This document shows positions 1 through 7,084 of a stretch of 53,812 bases of DNA, piece after piece (within the stretch, counting starts at the first letter, position 1; every line of letters starts with the position of its first letter). The position numbers and the translations under genes were made by a program. Source of the stretch: Microbacterium resistens NBRC 103078 (lineage in GTDB: Bacteria; Actinomycetota; Actinomycetes; Actinomycetales; Microbacteriaceae); the NCBI RefSeq assembly GCF_001552355.1, contig NZ_BCRA01000023.1, positions 1 through 53,812 on the forward strand, read 5' to 3'. Below the pieces are notes generated by a model that was not told where the DNA came from, made no database searches, and was given only the letters and a program-made list of their open reading frames with translations.

Positions 1-75
1 CCCCTGGCGATCGGCGGGCTCCTCCTGCTCCTCGGCACCGTCGCGCTCGTCGCCGTCCGCCGCCGACGGGCCTGA
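1..75 (+). CDS. C-terminal end of a membrane or wall-anchored protein (partial)
   Basis: Only the last 24 codons are in the window. They encode about 18 hydrophobic residues (PLAIGGLLLLLGTVALVAV) followed by RRRRA and a stop. A single hydrophobic helix ending in arginines at the extreme C-terminus is typical of a sortase sorting signal or a C-terminal tail anchor. The LPXTG-type motif, if present, would lie upstream of the window, so the choice between these cannot be made. A terminator-like hairpin follows six bases after the stop. Confidence 0.6.
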   Translation, partial: PLAIGGLLLLLGTVALVAVRRRRA

Positions 76-80
76 CCGGG

Positions 81-122
81 ACGCATCCGTCGCCCGCGGA
101 ATGGCGTGGGCGGCGGATGCGT
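81..122 (+). terminator. Hairpin terminator after the partial membrane protein gene
   Basis: Arms 81-95 and 108-122 pair over 15 bp with one G-U pair, separated by a 12-base loop. It lies just downstream of the stop codon at 75. No clear T-run follows, as is common in GC-rich actinobacteria. Between it and the tmRNA gene (123-202) I see no coding region; this stretch should hold the ssrA promoter, but I cannot place it with confidence. Confidence 0.6.
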
Positions 123-202
123 TGTAGTCTGTGATGCTCGGGTGTTTCGGCGCCCCTGACAACTCCACAGCGCGACAGCGGCTCCTTCGAGAGAAGGACC
201 AC

Positions 203-572
203 GGGGCTGATCGGTTTCGACAGCGCCTGTGAATCCACGAGAAGCGGGCCGAGGATGCAGGGTTATCTCGTGAACGCTCCCTGCAAAACAATAAGTGCCA
301 ATGCAAAGCGCACTGACTTCGCCCTCGCTGCGTAAGCGAGCCCGATAGTCCGTCAGACCGTATGTGATCCCGGTACGGATTCTGGCGTCATCTAGGGATC
401 TTGCTGTGCGGTGGCGTCCGGACGCCGCACGGGACTCTTCCCGGACTGGGCCTGTCGACTTAGGTGTCTGTGACAAAGGTCGGGGCCGAGCAGAACGTCT
501 GCACAGACTGCGCCCGGAGAAGGCGTGGAGACTCAGCGTTGGACGGGGGTTCGATTCCCCCCAGCTCCACCA
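203..572 (+). ncRNA. ssrA: tmRNA (transfer-messenger RNA)
   Basis: tmRNA rescues stalled ribosomes and adds a degradation tag to the unfinished protein. The 5' end GGGGCUG pairs with CAGCUCC at the 3' end, followed by an encoded ACCA, forming the alanyl acceptor stem. The T-arm GGGGGTTCGATTCCCCC lies near 545-561. The tag reading frame runs from the likely resume codon GCC at 297-299 to the stop TAA at 333-335 and encodes ANAKRTDFALAA. The ALAA end is the usual recognition signal for ClpXP/ClpAP-type proteases. smpB is not in the window. A strong hairpin follows at 591-628. Confidence 0.96.
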
Positions 573-590
573 GCCGCTGTCGCTGTGGAA

Positions 591-628
591 GGCCCCTCGG
601 TCCCGTGCATACGGGCCGAGGGGCTTTT
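591..628 (+). terminator. Intrinsic terminator of ssrA
   Basis: GCCCCTCGG and CCGAGGGGC pair around a loop of about 14 bases, followed by five T residues on the plus strand. This is one of the few classical T-tailed terminators in the window. Confidence 0.85.
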
Positions 629-651
629 TCATATCCGGGCGGCTCCGGCGC

Positions 652-1251
652 TCACTCCGCGATGCGCTCCAGCGAGGCCCGGAGCGAGGTAGCGCGTTCG
701 GGCACCCGAGGCAGTGCCGCAGACGCCAGCCGACGGGAGAGATCGTCCTCCCCCGCCATCCGGGCCACCCGCGCCCACGTGAGCATGGTGGCGGGGTGCG
801 GAAGGGTCGTGAGCGCCTCGCGGGCGGCGTCGAGGAACGTGTCCGGATACGCCGCGTACGGGCGAAAGAACGCCTCCGACTGCCGCGGCCACTCGGAGAC
901 GAGGAAGGCGACGGACTCCCGCGCCTCCTCGTCCGTCGCGCCCCACGCGAACTCGGCGTCGTCCGCGTTCCGGAATCCGGAGACGATCCCACCGCGCCAG
1001 GCGCAGTCGTGGTCCCGGAAGCGTTCGATCTCGGGCGCCTCTGCGCCGGCCACTCCGCCGAGGCCGAGCAGATGCGCGCCGAGGTTCACCTGGAACAGGT
1101 GCCGACGAGGCTGGTGCTGGAGGTCCACGACGTGGACCACGCCGCCGTCGAGGACGCGCCTGGCCACATCGCCCTTGCGGGTGAACCCCTCGGCGGCGAG
1201 GAGGGGGAAGAACTGCGCGCGCAGATGCGCGTTGACGGTCGTCCGGTCCAT
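652..1251 (-). CDS. DUF4304 domain protein
   Basis: A 199-residue soluble protein. The N-terminal part (NAHLRAQFFPLLAAEGFTRKG, then a pair of strand-like segments with QVNLGAHLLG) matches the DUF4304 pattern, a family of unknown function found in many bacteria. The second half is helical and alanine-rich. No catalytic motif is visible. A TAGCGT box lies exactly six bases before the ATG, so the mRNA is probably leaderless. The gene follows the PP2C-like phosphatase gene in the same direction but appears to have its own promoter. Function unknown. Confidence 0.75.
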   Translation of the reverse strand: MDRTTVNAHLRAQFFPLLAAEGFTRKGDVARRVLDGGVVHVVDLQHQPRRHLFQVNLGAHLLGLGGVAGAEAPEIERFRDHDCAWRGGIVSGFRNADDAEFAWGATDEEARESVAFLVSEWPRQSEAFFRPYAAYPDTFLDAAREALTTLPHPATMLTWARVARMAGEDDLSRRLASAALPRVPERATSLRASLERIAE

Positions 1252-1255
1252 GCCG

Positions 1256-2131
1256 TCACGCTATCGGTTCGGGCGTCGCGCCACCGTGCGGCGAGGAGAG
1301 GGACGCTGGGGGCACGAAGGACCCGACGACGATCGTCAGGTCGTCGAAGGGCTTGCCGCGGAACGTGCCGCGTTCGCGCAGACGCTCCTCCCCCGTGCGG
1401 ATCTCGGCGGCGAGCTCTTCCAGCTCGCCCGACGCGGCACGGGCCGCGAAGGAGGCGAGATCATGCGCTCCCACCAGTTGGAAGCCTCGCGTGCCGCCGT
1501 CGGACGCGGCGAGCACGGCAGCCGCTCCCCCGTCGCCGATCCGGCGTCGACCGGTCAGCGCCTCCCCGGCCGCGGCCGGGTCGGCCTGGGCGCACCAAAA
1601 GCCGCCCCGCACGTTCCGGGTCTCCTCCAGGGCGCGGAACCGCGTCGACCAGACCTCCTCGGGCGTCGGCGGGCGAGGCCCCGCCGTCTGAGCCAGGATC
1701 TCGGCCGTGCGACGCGTCACGACCTCCTCGATGCGTCGGTCCGTGATCTCCTCAACACCTCCGTCCGCATCCAGGACCACGATCGAGGCGTCGCACAGCA
1801 CGAGGTGCTCCACGTCGTCGCCGTCGACGCGCCAGGCGGCGACCGTGGCGCTCGGCGATCCCCCGATCAGCGAGCAGCCGTCGCCGTGCGAGGCGGTCAC
1901 GATGCGGATCGCCTCGGCGAGCGCGTCCGTCATCGCGACCCGGCGGTCCTCCAGGAGCTCGCCGAAGGCCGCCGCGAGGCTGCGGGCGTACCAGGCGACG
2001 CTGTGCACGCAGCCCCGGCGGACCGAGGCGTCCAGTCCCGCTCCGTCGACGACGACCCCGATGCCCGGGCGCAGGACGACCGCGTCCTCGTTCTCCCGAT
2101 CCGGCCCCGCGGGCCACGACACCGCGAACAT
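1256..2131 (-). CDS. PP2C-like serine/threonine phosphatase
   Basis: The 291-residue protein carries PP2C-type metal-site motifs in order: RENEDAVVL near the N-terminus, VVVDGAG about 18 residues later, a central GDGGAAAVLAASDG segment and DDLTIVV close to the C-terminus. PP2C enzymes are Mn/Mg-dependent protein phosphatases acting on Ser/Thr phosphoproteins. The usual DGVGGH motif is shortened to DGAGLD, so substrate and metal geometry may differ. I chose the ATG at 2131 because GAGGGA lies eight bases before it. A GTG at 2158, overlapping the stop of the upstream dehydrogenase gene as GTGA, would add nine residues. It is probably co-transcribed with the dehydrogenase gene; the target is unknown. 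Confidence 0.75.
   Translation of the reverse strand: MFAVSWPAGPDRENEDAVVLRPGIGVVVDGAGLDASVRRGCVHSVAWYARSLAAAFGELLEDRRVAMTDALAEAIRIVTASHGDGCSLIGGSPSATVAAWRVDGDDVEHLVLCDASIVVLDADGGVEEITDRRIEEVVTRRTAEILAQTAGPRPPTPEEVWSTRFRALEETRNVRGGFWCAQADPAAAGEALTGRRRIGDGGAAAVLAASDGGTRGFQLVGAHDLASFAARAASGELEELAAEIRTGEERLRERGTFRGKPFDDLTIVVGSFVPPASLSSPHGGATPEPIA
1258..1263 (-). promoter_or_regulatory. Predicted -10 box (TAGCGT), leaderless
   Basis: Six bases (GACGGC) separate it from the ATG at 1251. Confidence 0.5.
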
Positions 2132-2154
2132 GCGCGGCGTCCCTCGTGGTGCGC

Positions 2155-3210
2155 TCACCCGGCGTCGGCGCTGCGTCCGCCCGCCTCCAGCACGTCGCCG
2201 GCCGGGCGCTCCTGATGTCCCCCGAACTGCAGCCGCATCGCAGAGAGCACCTGGTTCGCGAACTGGCCCTCGCCGCGCGACGCGAAGCGGCCGAACAGCG
2301 CCGCGGACAGGACCGGGGCGGGAACCCCCACGTCCACCGCCGCCTTCACGGTCCAGCGGCCCTCTCCGGAGTCCGAGACCCGCCCGGCCAGCCCGTCCAG
2401 CGTCGGATTCTCGTGCAACGCCGCGGCGGTCAGGTCCAGCAGCCAGGAGGAGATCACCGAGCCGCGACGCCACAGTTCCGTGACCTTCGCGGTGTCGATC
2501 GGGAACTGGTAGAACTCCGGCTGCTCCAGCGGCGCGACCTCCGCGGAATGCTCCGCCTCGCGGACGCCCGCGTCGGCGTTGTGCAGGAGGTTCAGCCCCT
2601 CGGCGAGCGCCGCCATGGCGCCGTACTCGATGCCGTTGTGCACCATCTTCACGAAGTGACCCGCTCCGGACGGCCCGCAGTGCAGGTAGCCGAGCTCCTC
2701 CGGGGCCAGCTCGCCCTCGCGCCCGGGTGTGCGCTCCACGTCTCCGGCGCCGGGGGCGACCGTGCGCAGGATCGGCTCGATCAGCGTGACCGCCTCCTCC
2801 GGACCGCCGACCATGAGGCAGTAGCCTCGCTCCAGTCCGAACACCCCGCCGCTCGTGCCGATGTCCACGTAGTGCAGGCCGCGCGGGCGCAGCGCCTCGG
2901 CGCGGCGGACGTCGTCGTGATAGTTGGAGTTCCCGCCGTCGATGATGACGTCTCCCGGCTCCAGCACCGCCGCCACCTCGTCGACCACCTGGCCCGTGAT
3001 CCCCGCCGGGATCATCACCCACACGACGCGGGGGCCGTCGAGCTGCGTCGCCAGGTCCGCGATGCTCTCGGCCCCGACCGCTCCCTCGGCGACGAGCTCG
3101 GCGACCGCCGCCGGGTTGAGGTCGTACACCACGCATTCGTGCCCGTCGCGCAGCAGCCGCCGCACGATGTTCGCACCCATTCGGCCGAGTCCCACCATGG
3201 CCAGTCGCAT
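2155..3210 (-). CDS. gnd: 6-phosphogluconate dehydrogenase, decarboxylating
   Basis: Oxidises 6-phosphogluconate to ribulose 5-phosphate and CO2 in the pentose phosphate pathway. Visible features are the Rossmann motif VGLGRMG (residues 6-12), DGGNSN (91-96), GTSGG (118-122) and the catalytic segment GHFVKMVHNGIEY with Lys188 and Asn192. At 351 residues it is the short form (YqeC/GndA-like, about 300-350 residues), not the 470-residue E. coli form; many short forms use NAD. The ATG at 3210 is chosen because AAGGAGG precedes it by six bases. Its stop lies 24 bases before the ATG of the phosphatase gene. Confidence 0.93.
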   Translation of the reverse strand: MRLAMVGLGRMGANIVRRLLRDGHECVVYDLNPAAVAELVAEGAVGAESIADLATQLDGPRVVWVMIPAGITGQVVDEVAAVLEPGDVIIDGGNSNYHDDVRRAEALRPRGLHYVDIGTSGGVFGLERGYCLMVGGPEEAVTLIEPILRTVAPGAGDVERTPGREGELAPEELGYLHCGPSGAGHFVKMVHNGIEYGAMAALAEGLNLLHNADAGVREAEHSAEVAPLEQPEFYQFPIDTAKVTELWRRGSVISSWLLDLTAAALHENPTLDGLAGRVSDSGEGRWTVKAAVDVGVPAPVLSAALFGRFASRGEGQFANQVLSAMRLQFGGHQERPAGDVLEAGGRSADAG

Positions 3211-3259
3211 CACGGTCCTCCTTGTCGTCGCTCCGCCCGGCGCCGCCCGCCGGACGGTC

Positions 3260-3829
3260 TCAGCGTGGTGCCTCGATCAGCACCAGTCCCTGCCGCGTGT
3301 CCGAGAACGTCACCCAGCCGTCACCGAAGAGGTAGGTCGATCCGTAGCCGTCCGCGTCCTTCTCGAACGCGAAGTCCGGGTCGATGGTGATGTAGACACC
3401 GCGGTCGCTGTCCTCACGGATCCACCCCTGTTCGACGAGCTGCTGTTGAAGCGTCGCCGCGCGCTCGGCGTCGATCGGCGCCCATCCGTACATCTGCCCG
3501 CGGTCGGATGCGTGGGTGAAGTCCGCCCAGAGGCAGAGGAGGCCGTCGGGGACCACCTCCGGCCCGACCGAGAACTCGCGCTGTTCCGAGGTCCAGCCGA
3601 GCTTCTTCAGCGCATCGACGGTCGTCGCCGAGATCAGGGTGTCGCACGTGGGCGGTCCGGTCGGCTGATCGGACGGGGTCGCGGATCCGGCCGTGTCCTC
3701 GGACGGCGAGGAGGGCGCCCCGCCTCCCGTGCCCGCGCCCGAGGCGGAGGGGCTGCAGGCGCTCAGCATCGCCATCATCCCGACCGCGAGAACGGCCGGG
3801 AGGAGTCTGCGCGGCGCCCGCGCCGTCAT
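3260..3829 (-). CDS. Putative secreted lipoprotein
   Basis: 189 residues. The N-terminus has an arginine-containing start, a hydrophobic stretch and a lipobox LSAC with the lipidated Cys at residue 25. A Ser/Thr/Gly/Pro-rich linker (about 26-60) follows, then a globular domain with two cysteines (CDTLIS and LLCLWADF) that could form a disulfide outside the membrane. It resembles short lipoproteins of unknown role common in Microbacteriaceae; I cannot assign a family. The start codon overlaps the stop of the histidinol-phosphatase gene (ATGA at 3826-3829), so the two are co-translated. Confidence 0.8.
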   Translation of the reverse strand: MTARAPRRLLPAVLAVGMMAMLSACSPSASGAGTGGGAPSSPSEDTAGSATPSDQPTGPPTCDTLISATTVDALKKLGWTSEQREFSVGPEVVPDGLLCLWADFTHASDRGQMYGWAPIDAERAATLQQQLVEQGWIREDSDRGVYITIDPDFAFEKDADGYGSTYLFGDGWVTFSDTRQGLVLIEAPR

Positions 3830-4650
3830 GCGGTGTCCGCCGGTGCCGACGGAGGCCCGCCGAGCAGGCCCAGGAAAGCGTCGTGCAGGCGCCCGTTGGT
3901 GGCGAGCGCGGAGCGTCCGGACAGGGTCTTCCGCCCGTCGAACGCCGTCGCGCGGCCTCCCGCCTCCGCGACGATGGCGAAGGCGGCGGCGATGTCGTAC
4001 TCCTTCACGTCGAACTCGGCCACCATGTCGATGCGTCCCTCGGCGAGCAGCATGTAGGAGAAGACGTCTCCGTACGCGCGGTCCCGCCAGACGCGGCGGC
4101 TCAGCGCCACCAGGTCGTCGAGATGGCCGGCCTCGTCCCACTGGGCGATGCTCTGGAAGCTCACGCTCGCCTCGTCGAGGGAGGAGACGTCCGAGACGTG
4201 GATCCGGCGAGGCTCGGCCTCCGTGCCCGTCCACGCGCCGAGGCCCGCGCCGGCCCACCACCGACGCCCGAGGGCGGGCATGCTCACCACGCCGACGAGC
4301 GGCTTGTGATCCACGGCGAGGGCGATCATCGTGCCCCACAGCGGAACGCCGCGCAGGAAGTTGGCGGTACCGTCGATCGGATCGATGATCCACTGGCGGT
4401 GCGTTCCGCCCTCTGCTCCGTACTCCTCGCCGAAGATACCGTCCTCGGGACGCTCGGCCTGGAGGATGGCACGGATCGCGCGCTCCGTCGCCAGATCCGC
4501 GTCGGTGACGTGGGAGTGGTCCGCCTTGAGCGACACCGTCAGATCGGCCGCGTCGAAGCGCGGGAGCGACTGGGCGTCGGCGGCGTCGGCGAGGCGGAGG
4601 GCGAGCTCGAGGTCACCCCGGAAGTCGGTGGCAGCGGGGGTTTCAGACAC
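3826..4650 (-). CDS. hisN: Histidinol-phosphatase, inositol monophosphatase family
   Basis: 274 residues of the FIG/IMPase superfamily. Metal-binding motifs are GEEYG (Glu75), IIDPIDGTANF (Asp90, Asp93) and EYDIAAAF (Asp219). Actinobacterial members of this length usually hydrolyse histidinol phosphate in histidine synthesis, although inositol or other sugar phosphates remain possible. The start is GTG at 4650 with a TATTCT box exactly six bases upstream, so the transcript is probably leaderless. It heads a two-gene unit with the lipoprotein gene. Confidence 0.85.
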   Translation of the reverse strand: MSETPAATDFRGDLELALRLADAADAQSLPRFDAADLTVSLKADHSHVTDADLATERAIRAILQAERPEDGIFGEEYGAEGGTHRQWIIDPIDGTANFLRGVPLWGTMIALAVDHKPLVGVVSMPALGRRWWAGAGLGAWTGTEAEPRRIHVSDVSSLDEASVSFQSIAQWDEAGHLDDLVALSRRVWRDRAYGDVFSYMLLAEGRIDMVAEFDVKEYDIAAAFAIVAEAGGRATAFDGRKTLSGRSALATNGRLHDAFLGLLGGPPSAPADTA

Positions 4651-4656
4651 GTCCTC

Positions 4657-4662
4657 AGAATA
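4657..4662 (-). promoter_or_regulatory. Predicted -10 box (TATTCT), leaderless
   Basis: Spacer GTCCTC read on the plus strand (GAGGAC on the gene strand) leads to the GTG at 4650. Confidence 0.45.
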
Positions 4663-4710
4663 CCCGCCGGGTAGGACCCGGCTCGATTTCGCGTCCTACG
4701 GATCCCCTGC

Positions 4711-4716
4711 TAGTGT
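4711..4716 (+). promoter_or_regulatory. Possible -10 box (TAGTGT) for tRNA-Lys
   Basis: TAGTGT lies 34 bases before the tRNA start. A weak -35 candidate (TTTCGC) is 18 bases upstream. Tentative. Confidence 0.3.
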
Positions 4717-4744
4717 TGTTCCTCGGCCGGGGAACACCGGCCAC

Positions 4745-4820
4745 GCACCTCTAGCTCAATCGGCAGAGCAACTGACTCTTAATCAGTGGGTTCTGGGTTC
4801 GAGTCCCAGGGGGTGCACCA
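4745..4820 (+). tRNA. tRNA-Lys (anticodon CUU)
   Basis: A cloverleaf folds with acceptor arms GCACCTC and GGGGTGC, D-arm sequence TAGCTCAATCGGCAGAGCA, an anticodon arm with stem ACTGA/TCAGT and loop CTCTTAA (anticodon CTT at 4778-4780), and T-arm with GGTTCGAGTCC. The 3' CCA (4818-4820) is encoded. A strong hairpin follows at 4825-4874. Confidence 0.96.
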
Positions 4821-4824
4821 CACC

Positions 4825-4874
4825 AACGACGGAAGGCCTGCTCGGCGTGAATCCCGAGCAGGCCTTCCGTCGTT
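4825..4874. terminator. Perfect 21-bp inverted repeat, probable terminator of tRNA-Lys
   Basis: Arms 4825-4845 and 4854-4874 are exact reverse complements around an 8-base loop. The hairpin starts five bases after the tRNA CCA end. No T-run follows on either strand. It may also serve the minus-strand membrane protein gene whose stop is at 4923. Confidence 0.7.
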
Positions 4875-4922
4875 CTCGGGCACGGAACCGACGCCTATCC
4901 ATCGTTCCCCGGGCGCGGGACG

Positions 4923-5369
4923 CTAGGCGGCGACGGTGTGCGCGCTGAGGAACACCACGATCCACAGCGCGGTTCCCAGCGCGAGCGGGATCACGGTCAC
5001 GAACCGGCGTCCCGTCCCTGGCCATCGGAGAGCCGCAGCCGTGAACACGACCAGCAGCACACTTCCGGCCATACCAGCGACCGTCGTCGGCCAACCGGTC
5101 TGAACACTGACCGTTCCGCCGCCGGCGCGATCCCATTCGCAGAGGATCCCAGCAGGAACGGCCGTCAACGATGCCTGACGCAGGGCATTGTCTATCGACG
5201 CCACGTCATCCGGCGCAGGGACATAAAAGCAACTCCCTACGACATTATCGCCACGATCGATGTACTGGCTTCCGGCCATGACGAGAACCGGAAACACGCA
5301 CAGGACCGCGGCGAGGAAGAGAAGCCACCAGGTGGACCTTCGCGAGGCGCGCGGTACTGTGCGTGTCAT
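4923..5369 (-). CDS. Hypothetical membrane protein with three predicted helices
   Basis: 148 residues. A basic N-terminus leads into a first hydrophobic helix (about 14-33). A roughly 60-residue extracytoplasmic loop with two cysteines (GSCFYV and ILCEWD) follows, then two further helices (about 93-113 and 123-143). No family is recognised. The base composition is less GC-rich than its neighbours in the loop-coding part. A TAGGGT box at 5379-5384 suggests its own promoter with a very short leader. Confidence 0.65.
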   Translation of the reverse strand: MTRTVPRASRRSTWWLLFLAAVLCVFPVLVMAGSQYIDRGDNVVGSCFYVPAPDDVASIDNALRQASLTAVPAGILCEWDRAGGGTVSVQTGWPTTVAGMAGSVLLVVFTAAALRWPGTGRRFVTVIPLALGTALWIVVFLSAHTVAA

Positions 5370-5541
5370 CGTCGAGACACCCTAGCAGGCGGCCTGAACC
5401 GCCGCGTCGTCGCCGTCGTTCGATTCCGGGGGTGGTACCGCCGACGGGTGCGGCCGCCACACGCTGACGGCGAAACGCCCGCCTGCGGGGTGAGTCCGGA
5501 TCGGGTTTGAACCTGCTGGCCGGGTCGGCCAGGATGATCTG

Positions 5542-6000
5542 ATGCCCGAGGCCGCCCGCTCCGTCACGCTCCGACCCGCTCACGGACCCGCGGAATATCC
5601 GCAGCTCACCGAGATCTGGCGGAGCGCGGTCCGCGCCACGCACGACTTCCTCGAGGATGCGGACTTCGCCCGCATCGAGAGCAACCTCGCCTCCGTCTAC
5701 TTTCCGGCCGTCGAGCTCATCGTCGCCGACCGGAGCGGCACCGCGGTGGGGTTCGCCGGCGTCGCGGAGGGCAGCCTCGAGATGCTGTTCGTCTCCGAGG
5801 ACGCACGAGGCACAGGAATCGGCAGCCTCCTCCTCACCGAGGCCATCGCCCACCACGGCGTCATCAGGGTCGACGTGAACGAGCAGAACACCAGCGGCCG
5901 TGGCTTCTACCTCAGCCGGGGGTTCGTTCAGGTGGGTCGTAGCGAGCTGGACGGGGACGGCCGACCCTACCCGATCCTCCACCTCGCCCTCCCCGCATGA
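5542..6000 (+). CDS. GNAT-family N-acetyltransferase, YjaB-like
   Basis: 152 residues with a GNAT fold. The N-terminal LTEIWRSAVRATHDFL resembles the WRATH segment of YjaB-type acetyltransferases. The acetyl-CoA loop is EDARGTGIGSLLL, and the C-terminal VNEQNTSGRGFYLSRGFVQVGR is the usual motif B region. It transfers an acetyl group from acetyl-CoA to an amine; the substrate is unknown. The near-consensus CAGGAT lies six bases before the ATG. Confidence 0.85.
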   Translation: MPEAARSVTLRPAHGPAEYPQLTEIWRSAVRATHDFLEDADFARIESNLASVYFPAVELIVADRSGTAVGFAGVAEGSLEMLFVSEDARGTGIGSLLLTEAIAHHGVIRVDVNEQNTSGRGFYLSRGFVQVGRSELDGDGRPYPILHLALPA

Positions 6001-6061
6001 CCGCGATCATCGGCACGACCTGCGAAGCGGGACGCTGACCACGGACGGCGCGGCGAGCGGC

Positions 6062-6067
6062 TACGGT
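6062..6067 (+). promoter_or_regulatory. Predicted -10 box (TACGGT), leaderless
   Basis: Spacer GACCCC to the ATG at 6074. Confidence 0.5.
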
Positions 6068-6073
6068 GACCCC

Positions 6074-7078
6074 ATGCCCACTTCGGATCCGATGACGACA
6101 GCCCCGGCCGCGAAAGAGAACCTGCCGTTCTGCGAGCTCCATGTGCACATCGAGGGAACCCTGGAGCCGGCGACGATCTTCGAGCTCGCCCGGGCGAAGG
6201 GGCTCACTCTGCCGTACGCCTCCGAGGAGGAGCTCCAGCAGGCCTATCGGTTCACGGATCTGCAGTCCTTCCTCGACCTGTACTACGACAACATGCGGGT
6301 GCTCCAGACGGAGGACGATTTCTTCACGCTGGGCGCGGCATACCTCCGCCGCGCCCACGCCGGCGGCGTGGTCCACGCGGAGATGTTCGTCGACCCGCAG
6401 GCGCACGCGAAGCGCGGGATCCCCGAGGCCGTGGTCCTCGCGGGACTCCATCGGGCGATCGCGGAGGTCGGCGGCCAGACCGGCATCACCGCGTCCATCA
6501 TCGTCTGCGTCCTCCGGGACGACCCGGTGGAGGACGCCGCCCGCATGCTGGATCGCGTCCTCGACACCGGCTTCGCGGTCACCGGTCTCGGACTCGACTC
6601 GGCCGAGGTCGGATACCCGCCGTCGCTCTTCGCCGGCGTGTTCGACCGCGCCAGGGACGCCGGGCTGCGGCTCGTCGCACACGCGGGAGAGGAAGGACCG
6701 GCCGACTACGTCTGGGAGGCCCTGGACGTCCTCGGCGTCGAGCGCATCGACCACGGGAACCGCGCGCTGGAGGACCCCGCGCTGGTCGCACGGCTCGCCG
6801 CCGACCGCGTCCCGCTGACGATGTGCCCGTTCTCCAACACCCGCCTCCGGGTCATCCGGGAGCTGTCCGACTTCCCCCTCCGGCGGGCGCTCGACGCGGG
6901 GCTCCAGGTCACGATCAACTCCGACGACCCGGCGTATTTCGGTGGCTACCTGGACGACAACCTGCGAGCGCTGGCCCGCACGTTCTCGCTGACCGCGGAC
7001 GAGCTCGCGGAGCTCGCGCGCACCAGCGTGCGCGCGAGCTTCCTGAGCCCTGATCAGAAGCGCCGCCTCCGCGCCTGA
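6074..7078 (+). CDS. add: Adenine/adenosine deaminase family protein
   Basis: 334 residues of the metal-dependent adenosine deaminase family. Zinc ligands and catalytic residues are HVH (23, 25), HAGEEG (His202, Glu205), IDHG (224-227) and NSDDP (Asp283). The HAGEEGPADYVWEAL segment is closer to bacterial and fungal adenine deaminases than to true adenosine deaminases, which usually show HAGEAG, so adenine may be the real substrate. I placed the start at the ATG at 6074 because TACGGT lies exactly six bases upstream and homologs begin at this point. The stop is six bases from the stop of convergent hflX. Confidence 0.88.
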   Translation: MPTSDPMTTAPAAKENLPFCELHVHIEGTLEPATIFELARAKGLTLPYASEEELQQAYRFTDLQSFLDLYYDNMRVLQTEDDFFTLGAAYLRRAHAGGVVHAEMFVDPQAHAKRGIPEAVVLAGLHRAIAEVGGQTGITASIIVCVLRDDPVEDAARMLDRVLDTGFAVTGLGLDSAEVGYPPSLFAGVFDRARDAGLRLVAHAGEEGPADYVWEALDVLGVERIDHGNRALEDPALVARLAADRVPLTMCPFSNTRLRVIRELSDFPLRRALDAGLQVTINSDDPAYFGGYLDDNLRALARTFSLTADELAELARTSVRASFLSPDQKRRLRA

Positions 7079-7084
7079 CCCGCG

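Noticed and set aside
123..202. ssrA promoter with TAGTCT at 125-130
   Set aside because: It overlaps the downstream edge of the terminator and has no matching -35 box; the mature tmRNA end is 70 bases away, so I left it unassigned.
364..2215. Overlapping plus-strand reading frames from the tmRNA gene into the phosphatase region
   Set aside because: They cross the tmRNA and its terminator and are Arg/Pro-rich shadow translations; the minus-strand genes there have recognisable domains.
4923..5369. Small membrane protein as an antitoxin or holin
   Set aside because: Three helices with a 60-residue cysteine-containing loop do not fit holins, and no partner toxin gene is adjacent.
5900..6073. 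N-terminal extension of the adenine/adenosine deaminase
   Set aside because: The extension overlaps the acetyltransferase gene, has no homology, and a TACGGT box sits six bases before the ATG at 6074.
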